A stretch of DNA of 64,000 bases from Leptospira_A sp046736045 (GTDB lineage Bacteria; Spirochaetota; Leptospiria; Leptospirales; Leptospiraceae). Numbering within the stretch: the first letter of the stretch is position 1; every line of letters starts with the position of its first letter. A program made the translations under genes and the position numbers. The notes below the pieces were generated by a model. The model ran no database searches. It was given only the letters and a program-made list of their open reading frames with translations, and had not been told where the DNA came from. The stretch is taken from contig NZ_CP177134.1 of NCBI RefSeq assembly GCF_046736045.1, positions 1,364,001-1,428,000 of the forward strand. The letters run 5' to 3'. Below are positions 1-8,706 of the stretch, one piece after another.

Positions 1-1202
1 GGAATTCTTTCCGGATCCCTTCCCGGATGAAAAGGCCAATATTTTTTTCCCACAGGATCTTGGATTTCTTTCCTTGCCACTTTCTGTCTTTCCATCCCGA
101 TCTCTTCTCCGTAATAAAGAAAAGGAGTCCCTCGAAGAGTTAACATCATAACGGCAGCAATTCTGGCACGCGGGATGGTTTCTTTTCCATTCATATAACG
201 AGTGATATGTCTTGGAAAATCATGGTTGGACAAAGTATAGTTCGGCCAATTGTCTTCTCCCAAAGCCGATTCAAAATCCCTTACAATTTGAAAATATTTT
301 TCCGCCTTCCAAGGACTGAAAAGAAACATAAAATTAAAAGCAAGATGCAGTTCGTCATTTCGTCCGCAGTATGTCGCCGGTAAGGCGACATTTCCGGGAA
401 AGTCCTGCATCACTTCACCAACAGACATTCTTGCAGGTTCATAGGAATCCAAAAGTTTGCGCAAACGACGCAGGATTCCATGCATTTCCGGACGGTCTCT
501 ATCATAAGTATGAACTTGTTTATCAAAAGGACGGGGTCCTTTCATAAAGTATGAAATATTGTCCCTTAAAAATTCATCCTTCACATATAAATTAACAACG
601 TCTAGACGGAAACCGTCTACGCCCATTTCGAGCCAAAAGCGGATCATTTTAAAAATAGCATCTTCAACTTCGGGATTTCTCCAGTTGAGATCCGGTTGTT
701 CTTTTAAAAAAGAATGATAATAGTATTCGCCCGTTCTCTTGTCAAACTCCCAGGCAAGTCCTCCGAAAGTTCCCAGCCAGTTATTAGGAGGTCTGCCATG
801 TACCGGTTCTTTCCAAATGTACCAATCACGTTTAGGACTGTTTTTAGATGATTTGGATTCTATAAACCATGGATGCAAATGGGAAGTATGATTCACAACA
901 AGATCCATTATGATTTTGATATCTCTTTTATGAGCTTCCTTTAACAACCGTTTAAAGGTTGCTAAATCTCCAAAATCAGGATCAATCTGTTCATAGTCGG
1001 ATATATCGTAACCGAAATCCGCCATCGGAGACGGATATACCGGAGATAGCCAAATGGCATCTATGCCAAGCGAATCCTTGGAACCGGCAAGATAATCCAA
1101 ACGATCAATGATTCCTTGCAAATCTCCGATTCCATCACCATTCGAATCTTGAAAACTACGAGGATAAATCTGATAAATAACTGCTTCTTTCCACCAAACC
1201 AT
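1..1202 (-). CDS. GH13 alpha-glucosidase / oligo-1,6-glucosidase (3' end outside window)
   Basis: Hydrolyses alpha-1,4 or alpha-1,6 glucosidic bonds of short malto- or isomalto-oligosaccharides, presumably in the cytoplasm since no signal peptide is visible. The 400 residues present begin MVWWKEAVIYQIYPRSFQDS, the usual start of this subfamily. All four GH13 motifs are there: DLVVNH (region I), GFRLDVVN with the nucleophile Asp (II), GEVM with the acid/base Glu (III) and LSNHD (IV). The fragment ends near QDPVG...WPFHPGRDPER, so roughly 130-180 C-terminal residues lie beyond base 1. The ATG lies 2 nt after the glnD stop on the same strand, so the two are probably co-transcribed and coupled. 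The family is clear; the exact substrate is not. Confidence 0.9.
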   Translation of the reverse strand, partial: MVWWKEAVIYQIYPRSFQDSNGDGIGDLQGIIDRLDYLAGSKDSLGIDAIWLSPVYPSPMADFGYDISDYEQIDPDFGDLATFKRLLKEAHKRDIKIIMDLVVNHTSHLHPWFIESKSSKNSPKRDWYIWKEPVHGRPPNNWLGTFGGLAWEFDKRTGEYYYHSFLKEQPDLNWRNPEVEDAIFKMIRFWLEMGVDGFRLDVVNLYVKDEFLRDNISYFMKGPRPFDKQVHTYDRDRPEMHGILRRLRKLLDSYEPARMSVGEVMQDFPGNVALPATYCGRNDELHLAFNFMFLFSPWKAEKYFQIVRDFESALGEDNWPNYTLSNHDFPRHITRYMNGKETIPRARIAAVMMLTLRGTPFLYYGEEIGMERQKVARKEIQDPVGKKYWPFHPGRDPERI

Positions 1203-1204
1203 AA

Positions 1205-3754
1205 TTAAAAACTAATTTCGAATACGCCTTTATTTTGTTTCATTCGAGCGACTTCTAAAATTTTCTCCTTCAATGAAAATAAAATTTCGGAATTTTCCAA
1301 TTTTTGACCGAGTTTGGTTTGAATATAAAATGAATCATACGCAAAATCCGCGCTAGTTGATATGCGGACAAATATTACATCCAAATCAAAATCCAATAAC
1401 GTTTTTAAAATCCGATATACAAGACCGATTGAATCCGGAACCCTAATTTCCAATACCGAATAGGAATCGGATTGATCGTTTGAAAATTTTACCAATTCCT
1501 CCACCATGCCGTCGGGAATTTTGGGAGGAGAAGACCATATATGTTCTGTTAAAGATTCTTCTTCGATATTGATTTTCCCCGAAACACAATCGGCTATCAT
1601 GGTTTCGATATTTTGAATTTGTTCGGGAGCAATGGCACCACTTCCGAATTGATCGGTTATCTGGGATTGAATGATAATAATTCCATCATCGGTTCTGTAC
1701 AACCTCATACCAACAAGGTTCAAACCTAAGGAAGAAATCGTCCCACTAACAAAGAGTAATAACTGCCGGTTGAGTTCGCTGAAGATGGTAACAGTGATAA
1801 ATGCAGGTTCCGATTCCGAAACAAATCGAAATGGAATTTTCATATTTTTCCATTCCACTATGTTTACAAAATGTTGAAATACGCGACGTGGAGTATTATA
1901 ATTCAAATAGGATGAAGGTTTGATTGCAGTTGCATAATTCAGAATCTGGCTCGCGACTTCGGGTTCCAGTCCTTCTTTTTCCTGGAGATAAACTTCCAGC
2001 GTTTGCTCCGTTCTTTCATTGGAATCAATCAAGTTTGTAGCTTTTTCCAAAACTTTTAAAGTGGAGTTGAATAAAAAAAATAAAATTTCCTTTTTCCAAT
2101 TTGTTAAAACACCTTTTCCGACGGATTTGGTATCTATAATCGTTAGAACGTATAGCAAGCGTAATGTATTTGTATCCGTAAATAATTGTGAGAAACTTTG
2201 AATCAACTTCGGATCATAAATGTCTCTTTTGGAAGAAAGGTCTGACATGATAATATGTTCCGCTACCAAAAATCTGAGTAGTTCCGTATCTTCTTCACTG
2301 AATCGAAATCTTTCTGCAATGATCAGAGCCAATTCCGCTCCATACTGACAATGATCGCCTTCTTTTACTTTGCCGGCGTCGTGAATAAGAATCGCAAGGA
2401 TAAGTATATCAACCTTTTGGCAATCGTTGAAAACCGATTGGACTTGCGGGTCTTCCCAAACTCCTTCTTCCAATTTATCAAGTTCCCTAAGTATCAATAA
2501 CGTATGTTCATCGACGGTATATTCATGATGATAGCTAAAAAGAGGAAAGTTGGAACAGGCACCGAATTCGGGAATCAGTTTTCCCAAAATATTGCATTCA
2601 TGCATAAGAGTAAGCAGATGGCCCACCCGTTTTCTATTCCTTACAAATTGCAAAAAGGTATCAATGACGGAACCGGTATTTTTAAAATCATCATCTATGA
2701 AATGAGAAGCAAATCGCAAATCATTCAGAATGATCCGGGACGGTTCGATTTCTTTAAGCTGGCACTCCAGAAAAAAATTCATGATATCATCATAAAAAGT
2801 ATCCGGGTTGGAAAAATGGCGGGTGTAATGATCCAAGCTGGGAGATGTTTTCTTTTCCAAATACATTCCCAAATAAAAATATACGTCTTTCTGATGTTTG
2901 TACAAAACACTCATGAACTTTTCGATGGAAATCAATTCTGTTTTTGAGCCGAAACCCAAAAACTCGGCAACTTCGGATTGATAGTTCAAATCCAATCTAT
3001 CGTTTTTTCTACCAGATAATATATGTAATGCGGTTCTGGATCTTAACAAAAAATCATAGGCTGTGACTACGGGAAGGGTATCTCCGTTTAAAAAATAATC
3101 AAATACACCACCTTCCCTTTGGCCAGAGGAAGTATAAGTTTTTTCGATCCAATACATCAACTGGATGTCCCGTAAACCGAGGGAATCGTTTTTTAAATTC
3201 GGTTCGGAAAGTAAAAGCGGATTGTAAGAATTGATAATTCTCTCTTTTAAATAATCCAATTTCCATTCGTTATATTCCTGAATTCTATCTTTCGGAAGTT
3301 TATCAAGGAATTGATTTTTATAATCCTGATAAAGTGCTTTCGGGCCGATCAAAAAACGGGAATCTAGAATCGCATGGTAGGATTGAATATTGTCCATGGA
3401 AAGAAAAGACTCTTCTATCGTTCTGCAAACATGTCCGACTTCCCTTTCGTTATTATAAAGATAGTTATTGATTCTGGATATAATTTCTGTTAGGTCCTGT
3501 TTGCTTAATTTGCCGTCATGAAGGTAGAGCAAATCGATATCGGAATACGGAGCCAGCTCCATCCTGCCGTAACCTCCGATGGGTACCAGTGCAAGATGTT
3601 TCATCATGGGAATTTCTTGTTCTATGCTCTGGTACAAACCGATCAGAGAAGAATCTACAAGATAACTCAATTGGCGTGTGAAAAGTCTGCCTGAGCCAAT
3701 TGTTTTAGCTTTAGGGAACGTTCTTAAAAGTTTTGCCTTGAGTTCTAGTTTCAT
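1205..3754 (-). CDS. glnD: GlnD-type PII uridylyltransferase / uridylyl-removing enzyme
   Basis: Bifunctional nitrogen sensor that uridylylates and deuridylylates PII proteins in response to glutamine. The N-terminal nucleotidyltransferase motif GGYGRMELAPYSDIDL is intact. A central HD domain carries HHEYTVDEH and IHDAGK, the uridylyl-removing site. Two C-terminal ACT domains follow, roughly residues 680-750 and 780-845. Length, 849 aa, is near the 890 aa of E. coli GlnD. I chose the ATG at 3754; a TTG three codons upstream (3763) is possible and neither has a strong ribosome site. Divergent from the membrane gene at 3800. No glnB/glnK or amtB lies nearby, so the PII partner must be elsewhere. 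Confidence 0.9.
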   Translation of the reverse strand: MKLELKAKLLRTFPKAKTIGSGRLFTRQLSYLVDSSLIGLYQSIEQEIPMMKHLALVPIGGYGRMELAPYSDIDLLYLHDGKLSKQDLTEIISRINNYLYNNEREVGHVCRTIEESFLSMDNIQSYHAILDSRFLIGPKALYQDYKNQFLDKLPKDRIQEYNEWKLDYLKERIINSYNPLLLSEPNLKNDSLGLRDIQLMYWIEKTYTSSGQREGGVFDYFLNGDTLPVVTAYDFLLRSRTALHILSGRKNDRLDLNYQSEVAEFLGFGSKTELISIEKFMSVLYKHQKDVYFYLGMYLEKKTSPSLDHYTRHFSNPDTFYDDIMNFFLECQLKEIEPSRIILNDLRFASHFIDDDFKNTGSVIDTFLQFVRNRKRVGHLLTLMHECNILGKLIPEFGACSNFPLFSYHHEYTVDEHTLLILRELDKLEEGVWEDPQVQSVFNDCQKVDILILAILIHDAGKVKEGDHCQYGAELALIIAERFRFSEEDTELLRFLVAEHIIMSDLSSKRDIYDPKLIQSFSQLFTDTNTLRLLYVLTIIDTKSVGKGVLTNWKKEILFFLFNSTLKVLEKATNLIDSNERTEQTLEVYLQEKEGLEPEVASQILNYATAIKPSSYLNYNTPRRVFQHFVNIVEWKNMKIPFRFVSESEPAFITVTIFSELNRQLLLFVSGTISSLGLNLVGMRLYRTDDGIIIIQSQITDQFGSGAIAPEQIQNIETMIADCVSGKINIEEESLTEHIWSSPPKIPDGMVEELVKFSNDQSDSYSVLEIRVPDSIGLVYRILKTLLDFDLDVIFVRISTSADFAYDSFYIQTKLGQKLENSEILFSLKEKILEVARMKQNKGVFEISF

Positions 3755-3799
3755 GGAATACAATCTTGGTAAGAAATATATATATAGGACAGTTTAAAC

Positions 3800-4285
3800 A
3801 TGAAAGCCTGGATTAAAATAACATTTCGTTTGATTCTTTGTCATTTATTCTCATATCTTCTTATTTCTGTTTCCTATTACAACTTGGTGATGAAAAGCTA
3901 TTACGAAGGAGACAATCCAGTATTTGCAAGTTTTCTCATTACTGAAAAACATCCGACTGAGTGGGCTGTGGCGATGACCTGGCTTTTTCCCTTTCAGATA
4001 TTGCACGGATTGGTAATCGTTTCATTTTTGATTTTGATCTGGGATTGGTTCGTTACGCAAAGTTTAGCCAAACGTTTCATTACTATTTTTTGGTTAAAAG
4101 GACTCATCGGAGGAATTGCAAGCATCGGGCCTTCTCCCGGAAATTTGGAAGGGTTTTTATTTTTCCTTCCCAACATTACCGCATTCATTCATTTGCTGGT
4201 TGCTTTGGAAGTATTGTTACAATCCGCATTCACCGCATTTTTATTTGTTTTGTGGACTAAAAATTTTAAAACCAAATCACAATGA
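3800..4285 (+). CDS. Hypothetical four-helix membrane protein
   Basis: Not recognised. The 161-aa product has about four hydrophobic stretches (near residues 8-30, 58-85, 95-112 and 128-152) separated by short polar loops, and a basic C-terminus, so it is probably an inner-membrane protein. No catalytic motif is visible. Its stop codon overlaps the start of the next gene as ATGA, so it is almost certainly translated with the DUF2961 protein and may anchor or support it. It is divergent from glnD with a gap of only about 40 nt, so both promoters must lie within or beside that gap. Confidence 0.65.
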   Translation: MKAWIKITFRLILCHLFSYLLISVSYYNLVMKSYYEGDNPVFASFLITEKHPTEWAVAMTWLFPFQILHGLVIVSFLILIWDWFVTQSLAKRFITIFWLKGLIGGIASIGPSPGNLEGFLFFLPNITAFIHLLVALEVLLQSAFTAFLFVLWTKNFKTKSQ

Positions 4286-5481
4286 ATCCAATGAAATTGA
4301 TTCGATTTTTTTTCTTCCGTCTTTTAGTGGGCTTGTTTATTCTTTCCTGTTTTGTTTCGATAACCGGACAGTCTTGGGAAAATCAGATCTGGTTACCCAA
4401 AGATTATAAGTCGGAAAGAATTTCCAGTTATGACAAGTTAGGTGGAAATGACGATTATATAGTCATTCCTAAAAATTCCAAAGTTACCATTGCGAAAATC
4501 CAAGGTGCGGGAATTATCAAACATATCTGGTTTACGCTTGCTTCAAAAGATCCTATGATCCGAAGAAATGTTATCTTGCGAATTTATTGGGATAAAAGTC
4601 CGCATCCTTCCGTTGAAGTTCCATTAGGTGATTTTTTCGGACAAGGTTGGGGAGAAGAATACATTCTCAATTCGCTTCCGTTGGTTGCTGCACCTAAAAA
4701 AGGTAAAGCGCTCAATTCCTACATTCCCATGCCGTTTTCTTCGGAAGCAAGAATTGAGATTGAAAATCAATCGGATCAGGAAATACCCAGTTTTTATTTT
4801 TATCTGGATTATGAATCGATGAAATCGGAACCGGCTTCCAAATTAAGATTCCATGCATGGTGGAATAAATCAATTACGGAACCCGCAACCGCTTCAGGAA
4901 AGGAAAACGAATGGGCATTGTTAGGCGAAACTGAAAAAGGACCTTTAGATACCAAAAATCATTATACGATCCTTAAAACCAAAGGCAAAGGTCATTTCAT
5001 CGGTCTCAATTTGTATGTGGATTCACCCACACCAATGTGGTATGGAGAAGGGGATGACGTGATCCGGATTGATGAAGAAGTTTGGCCACCTAGAATGCAT
5101 GGAACCGGGACAGAGGATTTATTCAATACTGCTTGGTGCCCTAAAGAAGTTTTTATGCACCCGTATTTCGGTTATCCCCGGGTTTCGGAAGGATTGGGTT
5201 GGCTGGGACGCACACATCTTTATCGTTTCTGGTTGGAATCTCCACTTGTTTTTGAAAGAAATTTCCAATTTACAATTGAGCATGGACACGCAAATTCCTT
5301 GACCCTAGACCTGGTCAGCGTAGCGTATTGGTATCAAGAAATAATTAACGAGCCTATGCCAGTTTTGCCGAAAAAGGAGTTACGGCAAAATCAACCTGAA
5401 ATAAATTTTCGTCATATTCATAAGTGGCGGGACTCGTTTAGAAGTGAAAAAGGAAAAGGATTAATCTGGGGTCATGAGTGA
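4282..5481 (+). CDS. DUF2961 (GH172-type) exported protein
   Basis: DUF2961 proteins form glycoside hydrolase family GH172, whose characterised members act on fructofuranose or arabinofuranose linkages. The signature GTGTEDLFNTAW is at residues 274-285, with E278 in the conserved acidic cluster. The N-terminus is a signal sequence ending ILSC (Cys near residue 23), which fits a lipobox, so the protein may be a lipoprotein. It starts inside the stop of the upstream membrane gene (ATGA); an ATG three codons later is also possible. Its own stop overlaps the next start by 8 nt. Three genes are therefore tightly coupled: membrane protein, surface hydrolase and GGDEF enzyme. The substrate cannot be told from sequence. 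Confidence 0.8.
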   Translation: MNPMKLIRFFFFRLLVGLFILSCFVSITGQSWENQIWLPKDYKSERISSYDKLGGNDDYIVIPKNSKVTIAKIQGAGIIKHIWFTLASKDPMIRRNVILRIYWDKSPHPSVEVPLGDFFGQGWGEEYILNSLPLVAAPKKGKALNSYIPMPFSSEARIEIENQSDQEIPSFYFYLDYESMKSEPASKLRFHAWWNKSITEPATASGKENEWALLGETEKGPLDTKNHYTILKTKGKGHFIGLNLYVDSPTPMWYGEGDDVIRIDEEVWPPRMHGTGTEDLFNTAWCPKEVFMHPYFGYPRVSEGLGWLGRTHLYRFWLESPLVFERNFQFTIEHGHANSLTLDLVSVAYWYQEIINEPMPVLPKKELRQNQPEINFRHIHKWRDSFRSEKGKGLIWGHE

Positions 5482-6406
5482 ATTTTTAGTAGCGGATATT
5501 TCGCAAAAAATCGTAGAACATTCTATCGATGCTATCATAGTATTGGATTCTGATAATAAAATCAATCTCGTGAATCCCGCCTTAGAAGAGTTAAGCGGAT
5601 TTCATTTTGACGAGCTAAAGGACAAATCTTTGGATTATCTCTTTCCCAAAGAAGTAGATCCGAACAAAAACAAAACGGCACAAATAACAAATTATATCAC
5701 AAGCGAAGATGCCCCTTACATTACAGGGCATTTGCGCGAATTGGAACTCAATACCAAGTTGGGTGTTGCGATTCCTGTGGAAATCAGAGCTTTTGAGATC
5801 AGTCCTGCCAGTGACGGTACAAAACTTTTTGCTACTTTCATCCGGGACATTCGGGATCGAAAACGACTGGAAGACCAAAGAACGCTTCTCATCAATAGCC
5901 TCAAACGTCTTGCTTATATGGATGAATTGACTTTATTGCCTAACAGACGTTCGTTTTATGATTCCGTTCAAAAAACAATCGCAACTGTCAAACGTAGAAG
6001 CAGAGATTCCGTTTTGGCAGTTATGGACATAGATCTTTTTAAAACCATCAATGATACCTATGGCCATGATATCGGTGATATGGTACTCAAGGCTATTTCC
6101 AAAATTTTTACCGATTGCCTCAGAGAAGAAGACACAATCGGAAGAATCGGTGGAGAAGAGTTCGGTTGTATTTTACCCGATACGGATGTTGAGTGTGCGG
6201 CGCTCGTTCTGGAACGGATTCGTGAATCCGTAAAAGCACATCGGTTTTTTATATTTGATAATTTTTATCTTAACGTGACCATTAGCATGGGTTATACGAA
6301 AGTACATTCGGAACAACAAGCCGAAGAAATTATCAAATTTGCGGATATCGCTCTCTACCAGGCAAAAAACTCAGGTAGAGACCGCATTCAGGTTTATCCC
6401 GTATAA
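5474..6406 (+). CDS. PAS-GGDEF diguanylate cyclase
   Basis: Makes the second messenger cyclic di-GMP from two GTP. An N-terminal PAS domain (about residues 8-130) opens with the usual HSIDAIIVLDSDNKI pattern; a short linker leads to a GGDEF domain (about 145-310). The active-site motif is GGEEF at residues 226-230. An inhibitory I-site, REED (R217-D220), sits exactly five residues before it, so product feedback inhibition is expected. The PAS substrate or cofactor is unknown. No membrane segment is visible, so it is cytosolic. Overlaps the DUF2961 gene by 8 nt. 310 aa is typical for this architecture. Confidence 0.92.
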   Translation: MSEFLVADISQKIVEHSIDAIIVLDSDNKINLVNPALEELSGFHFDELKDKSLDYLFPKEVDPNKNKTAQITNYITSEDAPYITGHLRELELNTKLGVAIPVEIRAFEISPASDGTKLFATFIRDIRDRKRLEDQRTLLINSLKRLAYMDELTLLPNRRSFYDSVQKTIATVKRRSRDSVLAVMDIDLFKTINDTYGHDIGDMVLKAISKIFTDCLREEDTIGRIGGEEFGCILPDTDVECAALVLERIRESVKAHRFFIFDNFYLNVTISMGYTKVHSEQQAEEIIKFADIALYQAKNSGRDRIQVYPV

Positions 6407-6453
6407 ATTAGAAAATTCCGGTTTTGCCGAATGTATGATCCCGGCGATCAAAA

Positions 6454-7611
6454 TCATTCTTTTTGTTTTGAACCGATTAACAAAGATAAGGAAATGATTA
6501 CGATCCCCGAAGCGACCACTCCAAGAGTTTCGTAATCGGCTAATTGAATGACCTTTCCTCCTACCAAAGCGCCCAAAGACGTACCTACATAGATGGAAGC
6601 GGAATGGAGTGCCAATAAAACGGGAGCTCTCTTCGGATCTAGTGCAGCCAACCTTGCTTGTTGCGGAACTTGCGAGGACCAACCGAATACACTCCATACA
6701 AAAATCAAAATCCCGATCGCAACTAATGGAAGTTGAACCAAAGTTAAAATCGGTAAAATCAGAATCTGAGCTATGCATACGATCAGGAGAGTTCGAACTG
6801 CCCCGATTTTATCCGTCAAAAGACCACCTAGCTTATTGCCAACAATAGCTCCGACTCCGAATATCAAAAGTATACTTGTCACACCTATTTTTTGAACCCC
6901 GTATTTGATTTCTAAAAACGGAGTTAGGTAGGTGTAAAAGGTAAAAATTCCTCCCATAAACAAAACAATGAAAAGTACAGCAACCATAAGTCTGGGGCTG
7001 AGAATCACTTCTTTCAATGTAGAGAGTGAATTGTGCTGAGCTACAATTCCACGGGCAATGGATCGATACAATATAAATAAACAAACAGATGCTAGTATGG
7101 CAACCACTCCGAAAGTGAAACGCCAACCGAACACATAACCAATCCATGCTCCCGCAGGAATTCCAAATGCCTGCGCCATGGTCAGACCGCCAAACACGGT
7201 AGCAAGTGCACTGCCTCTGTGTTCGGAACTGACGGATGCCGCTCCGACAGCGGTCGCAACCGGAGTGACAAGTCCGCTACCGACCGCCATGAAAACACGA
7301 GCGACGAGTAACACTGAAAAATTCGGAGAAAAGATAGCTAAGACGGAACCAAAGATAAGTAAACTTAAACCGAAAAACAATACATGAGCACGGTCTTTGC
7401 TTCCTGTGATTGCTACAAGCACGGGTGAGGATAATGCATATGTGATTGCGTAAATCGTCATTAGCCAACCTGCGTCCGAAGCGCCGATCCCGAATGAATT
7501 GGCAATCGGACTTAAAACTCCGATTACCACAAAGGCTCCCAACCCGACCGCAAAATTGGCAAGAGCAAGTAATAAATGTAATCTTCTGACGGATGTTTCG
7601 AATTGGTTCAA
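6454..7611 (-). CDS. MFS efflux transporter (DHA1/AraJ-like)
   Basis: Twelve-helix major facilitator transporter of the drug:proton antiporter type, acting in the inner membrane. Visible hallmarks are the AxxGLGAFVVIGVLSPIA opening helix, a central GLTMAQAFGIPAGAWIG (motif C-like) and GGLLTDKIG after helix 6-7 (motif A-like). 385 aa is normal. The start is TTG, supported by GAGGG 8 nt upstream; no early ATG is available. It is divergent from the MaoC gene, and the shared 74-nt gap contains the motif also found before the neighbouring HxlR gene, so the transporter is probably under HxlR control. The exported compound is unknown. Confidence 0.85.
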   Translation of the reverse strand: MNQFETSVRRLHLLLALANFAVGLGAFVVIGVLSPIANSFGIGASDAGWLMTIYAITYALSSPVLVAITGSKDRAHVLFFGLSLLIFGSVLAIFSPNFSVLLVARVFMAVGSGLVTPVATAVGAASVSSEHRGSALATVFGGLTMAQAFGIPAGAWIGYVFGWRFTFGVVAILASVCLFILYRSIARGIVAQHNSLSTLKEVILSPRLMVAVLFIVLFMGGIFTFYTYLTPFLEIKYGVQKIGVTSILLIFGVGAIVGNKLGGLLTDKIGAVRTLLIVCIAQILILPILTLVQLPLVAIGILIFVWSVFGWSSQVPQQARLAALDPKRAPVLLALHSASIYVGTSLGALVGGKVIQLADYETLGVVASGIVIISLSLLIGSKQKE

Positions 7612-7632
7612 GGTGAAAGCCCTCTCTTTTTA

Positions 7633-7661
7633 TTGACTTCTTTACCCATACTAACTATCAT
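7633..7661 (+). promoter_or_regulatory. Sigma-70-like promoter of the MaoC gene
   Basis: TTGACT (7633-7638), a 17-nt spacer and TATCAT (7656-7661) read toward the MaoC gene at 7686. The -10 box lies inside the proposed HxlR operator (7652-7672), which fits simple steric repression. Confidence 0.55.
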
Positions 7662-7672
7662 TATGAAAGTTA
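7652..7672. promoter_or_regulatory. Putative HxlR operator O1 (MFS/MaoC divergent promoter)
   Basis: Inverted repeat TAACT-N11-AGTTA. The first ten bases TAACTATCAT and the AAGT in the right half are also found at 8681-8701 before the HxlR gene with the same spacing. Shared presence at both promoters is the reason for assigning it to HxlR. Confidence 0.5.
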
Positions 7673-7685
7673 CAAGGGAGATTTT

Positions 7686-8153
7686 ATGACCACTGGGAAA
7701 ATTGCGGAAGAAGGGCTGTATTTGGAAGATTTGTTTATCGGAAGGAAAATGATGAGTGAAACTTATCTTGTTTCGGAAGAAGAAATCAAAAATTTTGCCG
7801 GTAAATACGATCCACAGACCTTTCATTTGGACGATTCTTTGGCAAAAGAATCCTTATTCGGAGGATTGGCTGCAAGCGGATGGCATACCGCTTCTATCAC
7901 TATGCGTTTGTTAGTTGGCAATGGCAATTTGATCAAGGGTGGAATTGTTGGAATGGGAGGAGAGATCAGCTGGCCTCGTCCTACTCGTCCGGGTGACACA
8001 TTGCAGGTAGAAAGTGAAGTGATCGAAATAATTCCTTCCGGCGCACGCTCCGATCAGGGTATTGTAAAACTTCGTAGTAAAACACGTAATCAAAACGGAA
8101 AAGTAGTTCAGTTGTTTATCGCAAAGTTGTATGTTCCCAGAAAACCGGTTTGA
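7686..8153 (+). CDS. MaoC-like hot-dog-fold dehydratase
   Basis: MaoC-domain enzymes hydrate or dehydrate enoyl/3-hydroxyacyl thioesters. The 155-aa protein has the usual MaoC order: an N-terminal beta-strand (LEDLFIGRKMMSETYLVSEE), then the hydratase-type segment around FAGKYDPQTFHLDD with the Asp and His expected at the active site, then the ASGWHTASITMRL helix. The ATG follows GGGAG by 6 nt. Divergent from an efflux transporter and convergent (2-nt gap) with the HxlR regulator that appears to control it. The substrate is not known; the context suggests response to a small, perhaps toxic, acyl or aromatic compound. Confidence 0.85.
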   Translation: MTTGKIAEEGLYLEDLFIGRKMMSETYLVSEEEIKNFAGKYDPQTFHLDDSLAKESLFGGLAASGWHTASITMRLLVGNGNLIKGGIVGMGGEISWPRPTRPGDTLQVESEVIEIIPSGARSDQGIVKLRSKTRNQNGKVVQLFIAKLYVPRKPV

Positions 8154-8155
8154 AT

Positions 8156-8662
8156 TTACTTTATCTTTTTCGGTTTTCTTTCATTTGCAAAATTGATCCG
8201 GGCGATCGTTTCTTTGTTTGCTTTGGGACCGGGCACAAAACGAGAACTAATTCTTGTTAAAGGCTTTTTGGAATTCCGATCCACAAGAATGGGATCGATT
8301 ATGGTTTCGGATTGTGAGTCTACGAGTAGGACTGATTTTCCTTCGGGTGCCAAATACTGATTGCCCCAAGCCAATAAGGAAACGAGCACAGGCCGGAAGT
8401 CTTTTCCTTTTTTTGTAAGAATGTATTCATAACGAGGAGGGTGATCCTGGTATTTTTTACGTTCGAGCAGCCCCGAGCTTACCAAAGAAGTTAAACGTCT
8501 CGTCAGCATATTGGGTGCGATTTCCAAACTCTTTTCAAATTCATCGAAGCGGGTGAGTCCATGCATTGCATCCCTTAAAATCAAGATGCTCCACCACTCA
8601 CCCACCAATTCCAAACTGCGAGCCACAGGGCATTGCATGTTTCCAAAACTTTTTCGTTTCAT
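8156..8662 (-). CDS. HxlR-family transcriptional regulator
   Basis: Winged-helix DNA-binding protein of the HxlR type, usually a redox- or electrophile-responsive regulator. The family start is clear: CPVARSLELVGEWWSILILRD, with Cys11 at the conserved N-terminal position that serves as sensor in several members. The recognition helix region is FDEFEKSLEIAPNMLTRRLTSL, followed by the wing (YEYILTKKGKDF). At 168 aa it is longer than the usual 110-130 aa, with a basic C-terminal extension ending KPKKIK. The operator-like motif 19-39 nt before its start recurs in the MFS/MaoC gap, so it probably represses itself and those genes. Confidence 0.88.
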   Translation of the reverse strand: MKRKSFGNMQCPVARSLELVGEWWSILILRDAMHGLTRFDEFEKSLEIAPNMLTRRLTSLVSSGLLERKKYQDHPPRYEYILTKKGKDFRPVLVSLLAWGNQYLAPEGKSVLLVDSQSETIIDPILVDRNSKKPLTRISSRFVPGPKANKETIARINFANERKPKKIK

Positions 8663-8680
8663 AGTTCAGTTCTAATAGAA

Positions 8681-8701
8681 TAACTATCATAATACAAGTA
8701 A
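8681..8701. promoter_or_regulatory. Putative HxlR operator O2 (before the HxlR gene)
   Basis: TAACT-N11-AGTAA, matching the O1 site at 7652-7672 in the first ten bases, in the AAGT block and in spacing. It lies 19-39 nt upstream of the HxlR start codon, a place consistent with autoregulation. Confidence 0.5.
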
Positions 8702-8706
8702 CTATT

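Noticed and set aside
2504..2947. 147-codon plus-strand frame inside glnD
   Set aside because: Antisense shadow of glnD; composition not protein-like.
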